This document shows, one piece after another, positions 1 through 11,400 of a DNA stretch of 64,000 nt. The stretch comes from Allodiplogaster sudhausi. Taxonomy: Eukaryota; Nematoda; Chromadorea; Rhabditida; Diplogasteridae. The DNA lies in contig CALZFC010000133.1 in NCBI GenBank assembly GCA_945643635.1, positions 566,162-630,161 of the forward strand, read 5' to 3'. Both the position numbers and the translations under genes were made by a program. The notes under the pieces are model-generated. The model did no database searches and had not been told where the DNA came from. It worked only from the letters and a program-made list of their open reading frames with translations. How positions within the stretch are numbered: position 1 is the stretch's first letter; each line of letters opens with the position of its first letter.

Positions 1-41
<41 letters not shown>

Positions 42-95
42 CTCTCTTTCTCTCTCTCTCTCTCTTTCTCCTCTCTCTCTCTCTCCGCCCTCTCT
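1..95. repeat. (CT)n microsatellite at window edge
   Basis: Nearly pure CT dinucleotide tract with a few CTTT interruptions. It continues beyond the window edge. A T homopolymer follows at about 172-198. Confidence 0.95.
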
Positions 96-169
96 TTTTC
101 CGGCTGTCTTAATCTCGTAATTTGGCTGATTATGAGTGCGATTCCTCCTGCGCGCATTCGTTTTTCGTG

Positions 170-205
<36 letters not shown>

Positions 206-433
206 GCGCAATACAGTATTTCTTGTGTGCTCGAAGTGTTCTCTGGGGAAAAGCCAGTTTTGAGACCCGAAAATTTAAATTGTTGGCTATTTTCTTCGAA
301 AAAAATTAGACTTTTGACTAACCCACCCTATTTTTTGATGCCCTCAAGGGTCTTACTCACCCCAATTTTGTGGGACCACCCATTTTTCCCCTGAGTGGTC
401 CCCTCTATAATTTTGTTCTTTTTATAGCTCGGG

Positions 434-3400
434 ATGGCGCCTAAGCGGAAGATTTTCTTCCGCATTCCGCCAAAGGACGAAGTGATTGCGGCCAACAACT
501 CCATCCCAGCCCATCTCCGATGCAGCGGCATCTCGACTGATGTCGAAGGTACATTTATTTCATGTAATTAATTATGACAACAGCAAGCCCCATCACTGGT
601 TTCCGATGCCCAATACCGCTGGTTTCGGTGCAAAAAACCGCTGGTTTCGGTGCCCAATACCGCTGGTTTCGGTGCCCAATATCGCTGGTTTCGGTGCCCA
701 ATACCGCTGGTTTCGGTGCCCAATATCGCTGGTTTCGGTGCCCAATACCGCTGGTTTCGGTGCCCAATACCGCTGGTTTCGGTGCCCAATACCGCTGGTT
801 TCGGTGCAAAAAAAACCGCTGGTTTCGGTGCCCAATACCGCTGGTTTCGGTGCCCAATACCGCTGGTTTCGGTGCCCAATATCGCTGGTTTCGGTGCCCA
901 ATACCGCTGGTTTCGGTGCCCAATATCGCTGGTTTCGGTGCCCAATACCGCTGGTTTCGGTGCCCAATACCGCTGGTTTCGGTGCCCAATACCGCTGGTT
1001 TCGGTGCAAAAAAAACCGCTGGTTTCGGTGCCCAATACCGCTGGTTTCGGTGCCCAATACCGCTGGTTTCGGTGCCCAATATCGCTGGTTTCGGTGCCCA
1101 ATACCGCTGGTTTCGGTGCCCAATACGGCTGGTCCTTTTTTCCTGGACCAAGTTTTTCAGTGGCTCACTGGAAAAAGTTAGACCTATTTAAACACTAAAT
1201 GGGTTCTTGCTATTATTAGAGAATGTAGAATAAAAGTGGCATTGTTGAGCCTAATTGTAAGATTTGATTTATTTCAGCTAATTTAGTTCAGAAGCTTTTG
1301 TTCAACTAATCATACTTCAGAAGCTTTAATTCCAACGAATATTATTTCAGAAGCTTTTAATTCCAACGAATAATCTTTCAGAAGCTTTTTATTTCAACTT
1401 GTAATATTTCAGAAGGTTTTTATTTCAACTAAAAAAAATTTGCAGAAGCAGAAGCTTTTTATCTCAACTAATAATATTTCAGAAGCTTTTTATTTCAACT
1501 AGTAATATTTCAGAAGGTTTTTATTTCAACTAAAAAAAATTTGCAGAAGCAGAAGCTTTTAATTTCAACTAATAATATTTCAGAAGCTTTTATTTCTACT
1601 AGTAATCTTTCAGAAGCTTTTAATTCCAACGAATAATATTTCAGAATGCTTTTATTTCAACTAAAAAAAATTGCAGAAGCTTTTTATTTTAACTAAAAAA
1701 TTTGCAGAAGCTTTTAATTCCAACGAATAATTTTTCAGAAGCTTGCAGTCTACACCATCGGCCGGGCATTCCATTCGAGGAAGCCAGGGGTCGTGCATTC
1801 GGAGGACTTCCTTCCAGTCTCCACTGCACGGGAGCTGCGCAACATGAACGCCTTCAGAGCAGTGCTGAAGAATCACAACATTCCAACGACGGATTTTTCG
1901 GAGGTTATCTAGAAAAAAAAATTTAAAAAAAGAAGGAATCTAGACAAGTATCGGCTATACTTTTTCTTAAACTTACTTTATTCAAACAACGAGAGAAGAC
2001 GGGAAATTTTTAACTTCTCCACCCTATTTTTCTACTCCATTTTCGGCCTAGCTCATCCTGTTTTCAGGTAGACCAAGATCGTCTTCCGGAAAGCTCTTTT
2101 ATACTTTGTATCTGGACATTTCTTTTTACTCTTATCTCTGTTCTCTTTTGATTGTTTGTCAAAATAAGCTAGCGATCTTTGTTGGTATTGTTGTTATTCT
2201 CTTCAATGGTGGAGGAGCAGTTTTGTAGACAAAAACTAGTAAATTGTAACATCTGTACGGATGGCCCGCTCTGCATGGAGCGCAAGCGGCAGCTCGAGCT
2301 AAGAAATTCCGGAAGAACAACCAAACCGCCGCGGTCCCGGTCCGAGGCAGTCTTCTGCGGAAGAAGAAGGACGAGGATACGCCGCACTCTGGTATTTCAT
2401 AATGAGCATAATTAGCCTGAAGTCGAAAGTCGAGCCTAATTAGGTAGCACATTTCGTAATTCTAATCTCGAAATACTCTGATGTTGAGGACACATTTTTG
2501 GTGCCTTATTAGGCAAACAAATCTTTTTTGGCAACTTATTAGGCAAAAATAGAAACGAATTAGGCTGCAGTTTAGCCTAAACTTATAATTTTACTAATAC
2601 TGTGAAATATCAGAACACGAAGCAGCTTCGGAGGAAGAAGATGACGAAGAAGGAGATGAAGATGTAGCTGAAGAGAGGGACGAGGAAAACGAAGAGGAGG
2701 AGGAGAACTAAGAGGATGGGGAAAACGAAGAAGAGGAGGAGGAGGAGACTCTTTCCACTTCTACTGCAGGTATCAATGACGATGTGAATAATGAATTCAG
2801 TCAGTGAAAGAAATGTACTACCGTTTTAATGACAGAGACCCACCCTAATTTTTTTTAGCCTCTCTAAAAGCCCGACCCCCACCATGATGTTTTGAGGAAC
2901 ATTTGTGACAGAAACAGCTTACCCATCACCGTGCTTTCCTAGCCCAATTTCTCCTTTCCCACCGCAATCTTCAGTGACATCGACAGTGGCTTTTTATTCC
3001 GTGAATGAGAGAAAGAAAAAATAATAAAAATATAAAACCAAATTAAATATATATATATATATATATTTTAAATTTAGCCTCGAGTTCTGTGAAGACGCCA
3101 AGGTCGCCACGTAAGAGGATGGCAACGTGGCTTCTTCCAAAGGATGCCGCCAGCGGGGCTAAAAAGGTACTTTAAATTTATTTTAAATTTCGGCCCTGAA
3201 GTTAGGCACTCCCGGAGCCATGACCCACCCAAATTTTGACGTAGAAAATTATATATATATTTTTTTTTTTTTTTTAATCTCCCCACCTTACTTTCCTTGC
3301 GCCATGCCCGCTGGTGATGGTGGCGGATTGTTTAACTTGTGCTACTTGTTCTTATGTTAAATTTAAGCTTAATTATTTACATTTAATTAAGTTTAACATC

Positions 3401-4837
3401 GTGGATTAATATATTTTAGAAAACTATAATAGTAACAAAGAGAAGCAGTATCAGGGTTAAAAAGGTACAGGTTATTTTACATACCTTTCCTGATTTTGAC
3501 CCTGGTTTTTTTTCAGAATGAGCCGTATTAAACAAGAGTCGCACCTTTCCCTAGAACCTTTATTTTATTTTTTGACAATCTTATGATTAGGCTCGTTATC
3601 CTTTAATTAGGACTGACTATAGCAAACCTTATCTGTCAACTTCAAAGTGAACATAAGCAGTAACTTTAAAACTCTGGAGCTAACTGTGCAATAACTCTTT
3701 AAGGATTTTCTATTCGAGAGTTCAAATTATTCGTTTTCACCGGCTTTCTCGACCTGACATGGCCATGTTGACCTCCCGAACTAGTGGGTGGGCGGAGCGT
3801 CGTTTCCTGCTTGCTTCCCTCGATTCAGTGCAAAGCAAGTGAGTGCAAATGCACTGGCTGAAAGCCTTGCCCTAAATTACTTTCCCCCAAATCCCATTCC
3901 AAACCTTGCATTTCCATGCATTTGCCAGTTGCATTCCGGTAAGGTGTAATCTGCGCAAAGATGAAAAAAAAAGATGCGGCCACAAAGTGTTGATGTGATC
4001 TTTGTTTTCCTTACAGTCCTCGCCCTCTGACAATCCGTCAACCTCTCGAGTCTCAAGCGGATCTGCCGGTATTCCGAACTCGCCGCCGGCGCCCACCGTA
4101 CCGCTTGTCTCCGGAATGACGAATCCGCGTCTATGGACTGTCCGTTATAATACATAAAATAATTTTTTTCTTTTATTCTATTTTATTAGATAGAATCTAT
4201 GTTTTCTTAAGTTATTTATTATGTACTTGTAAACACTTAATATTTTTTACGAGAAAATATGCGGTGGCGAAAGAATCTTGTGTCAATTTTTTCACATTTA
4301 TTGTTAACGTATCGAACCTGTCCTATCAACAACAAACAACAGCCTTGTCATTAAAGATCTGACTTTTGCACACTAGTTTAAAGTGTAATGTAGGAAGCGT
4401 GGAAAGCCAATATACTGTGGCAAACGTGTTATTCTATTTTAGATCAACGAGGTCTCAAACTGGGTTCGCACGATTACAGGGTCGGATGAGGTAATAATTC
4501 AAGCAAAAACCCAGACTTTTGTGCAATTTTTTTCTGTTGTTATTATTATCTGATCCTTAATTAAAAGCAAATCTTATTATTTATTCAGATCACAAAGAAA
4601 CTGAAATGAAAAAAACTTCAGATTTTTGTTCGATGCGCAGTAGTAAAATTAATAAATCATATATCAGATGAATTAAACAAATTTCAGGTTGCAAAATGTT
4701 TCGCATCGGAAGAGATTGACGGCTCTGCTCTCATTCTGCTCACATTCGCCGACTTGCGCGAGAGTATGAAACAGAAGATTGGTCCCGCCAAGAAGATCTT
4801 AGACGCCGTCAATGTTCTCAAGCAACAGTTCCCTTAG
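434..4837 (+). CDS. SAM-domain acidic nuclear-type protein, coding sequence interrupted
   Basis: Exons that join in phase: 434-548, 1749-1903, about 2240-2391, 2614-2769, 3078-3166, 4017-4139, 4443-4490, 4688-4837. The start ATG follows the acceptor-like TTTTTATAG, consistent with trans-splicing; the first residues are MAPKRKIFFRIPPKDE. The last two exons plus the end of the preceding one encode a C-terminal SAM domain (LWTINEVSNWVRTITG, then EEIDGSALILLTFADL, ending KQQFP), of the kind seen in polyhomeotic/SCM/L3MBT proteins and used for polymerisation or protein pairing. The middle is Glu/Asp-rich and Ser/Pro-rich. Oddities: an in-frame TAA at 2709-2711 inside the acidic tract, and coding bias that switches frame near 2298-2301. 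The link between exon 1903 and the 2240 exon is unresolved (a small exon near 2068 is possible). It is either a decaying gene or sequence error; the family beyond SAM is not recognised. Confidence 0.6.
601..1131. repeat. 22-bp satellite array with higher-order period
   Basis: About 24 copies of CCGCTGGTTTCGGTGCCCAA plus TA, inside the first intron of the SAM gene. Variant units ending in GCAAAAA recur near 629, 810 and 1010, and the order of TACCG and TATCG variants repeats between them, giving a higher-order unit of nine monomers (about 200 bp). Because 22 is not a multiple of 3, all six frames stay open; the apparent proteins are artefacts. Confidence 0.95.
1290..1745. repeat. Tandem array of TTTCAGAAGCTTTT units
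   Basis: Roughly 13-15 degenerate units of about 30 bp built on AATATTTCAGAAGCTTTTAA followed by TTCCAACGAA. Each unit contains a sequence resembling a nematode 3' splice site (TTTCAG/A). The array ends directly at the real exon beginning at 1749, whose acceptor (TTGCAG) looks like a diverged last unit. Confidence 0.85.
2800..3005. mobile_element. Degenerate copy of the hAT-like MITE family
   Basis: Shares internal blocks with the element at 15034-15222 (AGCCCGACCCCCACCATG, TTTCCCACC, and the end TCGACAGTGGCTTTT). The left end is poorly preserved and no target duplication could be assigned. It lies in an intron of the SAM gene. Confidence 0.55.
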
Positions 4838-5814
4838 GTGAAGTCGCCACTTATGTTACGGTATTTCTCGTGGATGATTTCAGTACCAATCTCTTTCTTC
4901 GCATAACTATTTCCTTCTCCATGAAATTCTTCTTATAATTAAGTCCAGTGTACATTCTTCAAACATTCTTTCCTTCACTTTTCTCTCACAATCAGTAGAT
5001 CATGAGACCGTCCCTTAGGTTACGATAAATGCCTCATAGTAGAGGATTACGGTACATTAATTGTCTTTCCATGCCTTACTAGATATCATTCTCGGCTAAT
5101 CTTTTCCTTGAATTATGACCATTGCACATTCTTCCCCATTATGCACCGATCTTACCGTCAAAATATCTACCTCCTTTACTTACTCAATGATGATTCGTGT
5201 AAGGTATTGCTGCTAAATTATTTTTATTCGTTTTGCATTGATTCACTTGCATAAAAGCATAGAAATTATTCAAAGAGAAACATTTCGGACGTATCAACCA
5301 TAACTTTTTTCAGTTGTTTGCAAAAACGGAGAAGAATGAAATAGATAGATGGCTTCGTGTGATTTATGATAAAAAAATATATAAGAATATCACCTATGAC
5401 ACCCGGGTTCTTATATGTCCAACAAAAGGCCGCGTTGATTATGATTTTGGTCTATCACGAGATTCAAGGCTCCCAGAGAATAAGTGAAGAGGTTGGCGAA
5501 AGGCTACAAGGAACTGTTAAAAATATGGCGAATGATTCAGCCGAACCATATGCAATCAGTCATGAAAACAGCCAGAATTACGGCATGATATCTTGACTAG
5601 ATCCCACTCTGAATGGTCGTTCTGTTATGGGAAGAAGAAGACAATAGAAAGATCTGATCAGCAAAATTGATACAATATTTCTTTCTAATATATCTTCCAA
5701 AAAAGTATGATCCCCTTCTCCCGCTTGCCTTAATTCTGGCACAGGTAACATGAATAAGAAGCATGCGCATAGAAGAGAAGGTTTGCCGAACGTAACATAT
5801 ATGAACGAGATAAC
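4838..5814. other. Intergenic, convergent gene ends
   Basis: Lies between the 3' ends of the SAM gene (+) and the MESD gene (-). GTTACGGTA-type motifs occur just after the SAM stop (about 4855) and a close variant near 5032. A 76-codon frame at 5366-5596 has no recognisable family, splice context or biased codon use. No further gene is seen. Confidence 0.6.
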
Positions 5815-7071
5815 CTATAGCTCTTGCTTCTTCTTGTCCTTAGCGCTATCAGCCTTATCCCTAGCCTTATCCTTAGCCTTATCCTCTCCCTTGCCCGCCG
5901 GCCCGTGGTACGTGTTGCCTTCGAGGGTGACTTCGGCCACGGCCGGCTGCTTCACCAGGAAGTCCTTGGCCTCGAATGCCGCTGCGCCGTCCGTGAACAT
6001 GAAGATTGCGCGGTTGTCTTCGATGACGAAGACCTTAATTTAGTTACTTCTTAAACATCAAACGTCAAAGATCACAGATCAGAGAAATATTCACAAATTT
6101 ATACGGAAGTCAAGCGGGGAAGGCGATCGGAAAGCGCAAGGCCTTGATGGGGAAAATCGATATCATAATCGTTAGACCCAATTCACTGCCAGCAAGCACT
6201 GTAGGAATACTTCACCGAAAAAAAGAACTACTCATCGAATACAATATCGCAGGGCTCATCTCGGCATGGGTACTGTAACTCAAGAATACTAATAACTCCC
6301 CGGATACCATATACCAAGGCATATCTTCAAATGATTACTGTAGCTCAAGAATACTAACTCTAACCGTATCACGTAAACCCAAGTGAGTACTGTACTGTAC
6401 TGTAGCTCGTGACGAACCAACAATACACCACCGTATACCTGGACATCCATGTGGTTGTTGTAGAGATTGGAGTGCCAGATTCCTGTCCATTTGTCAGTGA
6501 AGTCGCGGCTTGCCTTCTCGGTCGGCCTCGCCGGGTCGACGACACCGACAAACATCATCAGCGTCTGGCCCTTACGCACGCGACGCATCATGTCCTCAGG
6601 CGATGCGGCCTGGAAAAGGTGCGAGAAATTCAAATGAAGTTTTAGACGTGCATCTTAACAATATAGATACTAAGGTTATTAAGAAACGATGAATATAAGG
6701 GGACATGAAGTTGAAGAAAGAGCTGTGTCTAAGAAATAAATAAATAAATAAAATGAGTATTCTTTCAAGTAAGGGCTCTTCTATGTCAGAACTCAGGAAA
6801 AGGCATGATTTTGACGCTGTTCATACGGCGGAAATAGTGAGACGGCTATAGATAATAAGTCTCCTTGTAAAATGAATACATGGGGTTTTTCCCTATTTTC
6901 TGAAAAAGATCCTTTAATAAGAATAAAATACAATATATTGTATATACTTGCCTCTTTCCTGAGCGCGTCCAGGTCAATGTTGGCCGCGGCTGGCTTGCGC
7001 TTGTGAGGCGGCAGCTCATCCTCTTCCAATTCATCCTCGTCATTCGCCTCCCACTCCTCGTACAACCTAGA

Positions 7072-7108
<37 letters not shown>

Positions 7109-7616
7109 GAGAGTGAGTGAGAGAGAGAGGGTACGAGAGAGAGAGAGGGAGAGAGAGAGGGAGAGGGAGAGGGGGAGAGAGAGGGATAGAGAGAGAAAGA
7201 GAGAGAGAGAGAGGTGGAGGGAGGGAGAGAGAGCAGAGTGCATTCTGGCGAAAGCTCTGGTAGAATGGGCATGAGAACTGCATGTTTGAAGCATTAAGAA
7301 AGTAAATTGCATTCCAATCAAACTCAGAATTAAGATGATTAAAAAACTACCATATTAACAGCCAAAAAACTCGCAAGTATACCTCAAAGGGAGAATGTAA
7401 AAAGCAGTTATACGCACCTGTCCCATTAACTTTATCCACTAAGAATTTTTTTTTGGAATATAAGGAGAAATTAAACCGGAAAAGTAAAATTAAAAGAAAC
7501 CTGTCAAGGTCAGCCTCGGAATAGTCGGCAAGCGACTTTTTCTTCTTCTGCTTGTCCTTTTCGAGAGCGGAGAGGACGAGCGGGGTGAGGAGGCACAGCA
7601 GAAACAAGAGACGCAT
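5815..7616 (-). CDS. bmy-1: MESD/Boca family LRP-receptor chaperone
   Basis: Four exons on the minus strand: 7616-7501, 7066-6952, 6609-6439, 6033-5815; 206 residues. MESD proteins act in the endoplasmic reticulum to fold the beta-propeller/EGF modules of LDL-receptor-family proteins. Seen here: an N-terminal signal peptide (MRLLFLLCLLTPLVLSA), a Lys-rich stretch, the conserved block LADYSEADLDRLYEEWE, the core strand GQTLMMFVGV, then IGHS-like W-I-H-S context, VFVIEDNRAIFMFTDG and DFLVKQPAVAEVTLEG, and a charged tail ending KQEL, a KDEL-like ER retention signal. Length is close to the family norm (about 200-235). Intron 2 has a GC-AG pair: GAG/GCAAGT, the only donor that keeps the frame. Its upstream neighbour is the divergent zinc-finger gene; it converges on the SAM gene. 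Symbol given by analogy with the C. elegans member. Confidence 0.93.
7069..7235. repeat. (GA)n microsatellite in MESD intron 1
   Basis: GA-rich tract on the plus strand; on the transcribed strand it is a CT tract running straight into the CTAG acceptor of MESD exon 2. Confidence 0.9.
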
Positions 7617-8400
7617 CTTGAGAGAAACGATATTACCGGGGAACATCGTACAATACAATATCAATCCGTACAGTGCAATCAAAATCATAACGAAAAAAGA
7701 CTTCAAAATGAAAAGAACAACAGAGAAAAATTGCTCGAATTCAAAGGTGGCAGTCAGCAAAAATTATGGCCGTAAAATTTAAGTGTAGCATCTCGCACTA
7801 ATACACCGAAATTTGTGAATTCTTTTCAGAATCACCTGAAAAGCTTTCTATAGAATTGCCGCATGAAAACATTTTAATTTGCCTAGGGGGAGACGAGAAA
7901 ATATTATTTCGAGAATTAGATAATCCAGCTATCGAAATTTTATATTAATAAATCCCCCAAATATTAATGTTTGAATTCGCGCACTTTTTAAAAGTCGCGC
8001 CCAGAACGGCCGTTTGTTTTCGCACCAAATCACGCGTCTTTTGCACGTCGCATGAATTGCAGTGCAATTTTAGGTCGCCCCCGTTTTTTCCCCATTTTAT
8101 TTCGTCTTTTACCACAGAGTGCATTTTCGTATTATAACTATGCTCTTCTTTCACCATTGCTATCCATTAGCCATTTACGCACCATCTTACGGGTATTCGC
8201 TTATACCGAGGAGTAGCTTCACAATATCAATCGAAAGCAACAAAACCACGTCACGATTAGTATATTTTCGTGTAAATCAACAACCTGAATATGCTTCTAT
8301 ATAGGAAAAAGGATTTGTTCTAATATCCTTTTAAAGAATTGTATTTCAAGAGCTGTATGTCTTTTTTTCGGTGATACTTTTTGAAAGAATGTTTTTCCAG
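7617..8400. other. Divergent promoter region between MESD and zinc-finger gene
   Basis: About 780 bases separate two divergent start sites. A GAATTCGCGC block (about 7973-7982) resembles the dispersed repeat found in other introns and intergenic DNA of the window. No gene is seen. The right end GTTTTTCCAG (8391-8400) is an acceptor-like sequence, the likely trans-splice site of the zinc-finger mRNA, leaving a 26-nt leader before the ATG at 8427. Confidence 0.6.
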
Positions 8401-8426
8401 GCTTTGGCGAAGAAATATTTGGCAAA

Positions 8427-11400
8427 ATGCCAGCGACGCCCGCTCCAAGCTCGTCTGCCAAGGTGCTGTTCACGTGTCCGGAGACAGAATGCGCCGAGGA
8501 GTTCCGTCTATGGTCACGCATGGCTGTGCATCTCAAGGAGGCGCACGAGTACGATGATGCGAAGGTGGCCAAGGAAGAAGCGACGCAGCGACGGTGCCGT
8601 CCCAACTGGGGATGGGTCGCGGTTAGCGCAGTTCTATTCTCTATCTCTCTCTCACTTTTTTTTATGTCATTTAAAACATATTTACTTTACTCTCAAAGTT
8701 ATATATATATCACTCGTATCAGCAGTAATATCTTCTTTAAAGAGAAATAAATAGGTTCTAAAAAAAACACAACAGTAAAGATGCACACAATCATACTTTA
8801 TGGATATTTGAGATTTGCACCCACGTGGCCGGCGCGAATTGGAACATGCCGCTGTGATATTTCATAAAAATTTCTACGGAAAAGAGTATTCCTACCTGTG
8901 CAGACTCAACCTGATGTTGATACCCACTCGGAGCCATACCCAAGCCAGATTTTAGCATATAAATTCTTTTTCTTATTCCCTCCTTGTTTTCCGGCACGTA
9001 AACCCTTGCCCCATCGTGTTTTTTTTTTCGTTTCAGAAGCAGTCAACAGTGGCCTTTGATGCCTGATTACGATTGTTGTAATATATGATTATTGTAATAT
9101 ATGAGTATGGTTTTTCTTAAGAATTTGTCATTTCAGAGCAACAAATGCACCAAGGAGGAGATCGCCGACGATCTTCCACAGTCGAACACGGCGCCACGAC
9201 GCGGCCGGCCACCAGGAAGGAAGGAGGAAATCATGGTTAGCGAAGCAATTCATTTGAAACGTTATTATTACTCAACTTTATCTGATTCTCTGAGAACTTT
9301 TGCTTTCGACTTTGATGCTTTTCAGCGTGTTTGTCTGCCAGGGAATGAAAAGGGGAGTTTCATTTAAAATCTTCCTGAGGCCTTGGTGGGCCGGGAGTAG
9401 AAAGCATGGGACCGGCATGGGACCCAGCATAATCTAGGTGGGGAAGGAAGTTACTGGTTTCTGAAAACAGGGAAGGGTTAATCATGCAGCCATGTTATAC
9501 CGATTTTTGAAGTCTATTCGATTCTAGCGCGACTTCTACTGCCTCGCTTGCAAGTTCACAAATGCCGTGTGGAGCGAGGTTGCAAAGCACATGGAGAAGG
9601 TGATTAATTCAACTTTTTTTTTAATTTTAAGCTTTAAATGCTTAAGTTTACTTAAGATTAACATCATGCGTTTATATCCTTGATAATTCTATAAGTAAAA
9701 GATGGTTAAAAAGACACTATTTTGATACCGAATTCAGTTCAATACGCTACCGTGAAATTTATAGTTTGACTTTAATTAAGTTTAATAATTGTGGAATTAT
9801 ATCTTTGAAAATTGTAAACAGTGCCAAAAAAACATTTTGATATCCTGTATCCAAAGGTTACCATAATCTATTTTGATACCGTATCCGCACAATACCGTAA
9901 CGAGATGGATCGTTGCAGGAGCACAGTTTTGAACAGGAACGAATCGAAGGAGTTCGCGCGCTGCAAATGGGCAAGGAAGGAAGGGCGTTGGAGAAGGTTT
10001 TATATCCATTTACTTATTTATTTATTTATTTACATTAAAAGTAAATACTATTGTATATCTAATATTTTTCATATCTTTTACTTTGTTTATAGTATAAAAC
10101 ATGTTATTATAAAACATAATAATAAAAATAAAAATATATTTAAAAAAAAAAACTCAATTCTCCAGGTGCTCAAAGTGGAGCCGGAGACCGACGGGGAAGA
10201 AGACGCAATCCTCGACCAGATTAACAAGCAGCTCGAAGAGGAAGACGAAGACAGCGAAGAAGAAGAGGAGGATGAAGAAGAAGAAGAGGAGGACGACGAG
10301 TTTGATGGAGAAGAGATGCTGGCGACCTTTGATGACATAGGATCAGAGGAGGTCAAAGAGTCTAGTTCTATTCAGGAAATGGCGGGAACTTTAAGGTATT
10401 CAAAAAGTGATAATAAGGAGAACCATTATCATCGGGAGTGTTAGAGGGGTTGGTAGTGTAGAGACATTGAGAAAAAAAAAACGTTGGCACGCGTGATACG
10501 GTGGTATACATTGTCTATTTCTTTTCAGAATATTGGGTGACCCAAAGATGTTTAAAAAAAGAGAACCTTTTTCTTCTATTTAGGCTAGGGCGGAAAGTAA
10601 AGATATTCAAAAATTGAGCAATTTTCATCATGTGACGTTGGGAGAGAGAAGGAAAAATTCCTTTTGTTGATGTGCAAATTCGGAGGCCTTTAAGAGGGCA
10701 AAACAGGATGATTAAATTTAGTTTTCCAAGGATAAAATAATTATTTTCAGGATGAGAACGACGATGAGGACTATTCGACGAAGCGGCAGGCGAGGCGCAG
10801 ACTGGCCAGGGTTGGCTATTTTATTTGTTTATTTTTTCTTCTTTGAGCATTATAAAGTGTAAAGCAGGCAGGTAGCTGTCCTTAACATTAGGAATTTTTT
10901 ATCTTGACCAATTTATATATTGTTTTAGAGACGTGTCTTGACAGAAGAGATGATGAAGGTGCACCCGGAGATGCCGACTGGTGAGGATAAGGTGAGGAGA
11001 GGCTTTATTGAACATAGTTTTACGCGATAGATTAGAATGGCTATTTTAAACCTTGAAAATATGGAGAAATACGTATAAGTCTCTACAAAAATATTCACGA
11101 TTTAAGTTATAATTTTAAATATTTCTTTTTTTTCAGGCCATCTACGATAAGTTCTTCAAGTGCGCAGCGGATGGCTGCTACTTCTTCAGCAAGTGCTGGA
11201 GCATAGTCGGCGGGCATATGCAGGTTGGGCTGTTTTGCGCGGGAAGAAGGAAAATTCAAATGACATCTGGCAAGCTCAAAAATGTTCCTATGTGATCAAT
11301 AATAAAATAATGATAAAACCTGAACAGGCCGCGCACGAATGGACGCAAGAACAGGTGGATGACAACGAAATCACGCAAAGAATGGGAAGGCGCAACAAGA

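Noticed and set aside
555..1198. Six overlapping long open frames with repeats such as GFGAQYRWFRCP and ETSGIGHRNQRYWAPKP
   Set aside because: They are translations of the 22-bp satellite, which keeps all frames open; they lie in an intron.
601..1745. CRISPR-like regular repeats
   Set aside because: Monomers are contiguous without unique spacers, in an intron of a eukaryotic gene.
5366..5596. 76-codon plus-strand frame between SAM and MESD genes
   Set aside because: No family motif, no codon bias, no splice or trans-splice context.
9037..9065. Possible extra zinc-finger exon after TTTCAG at 9036
   Set aside because: In the required phase it meets TGA after nine codons and has no donor; the 9137 exon joins exon 1 directly in phase.
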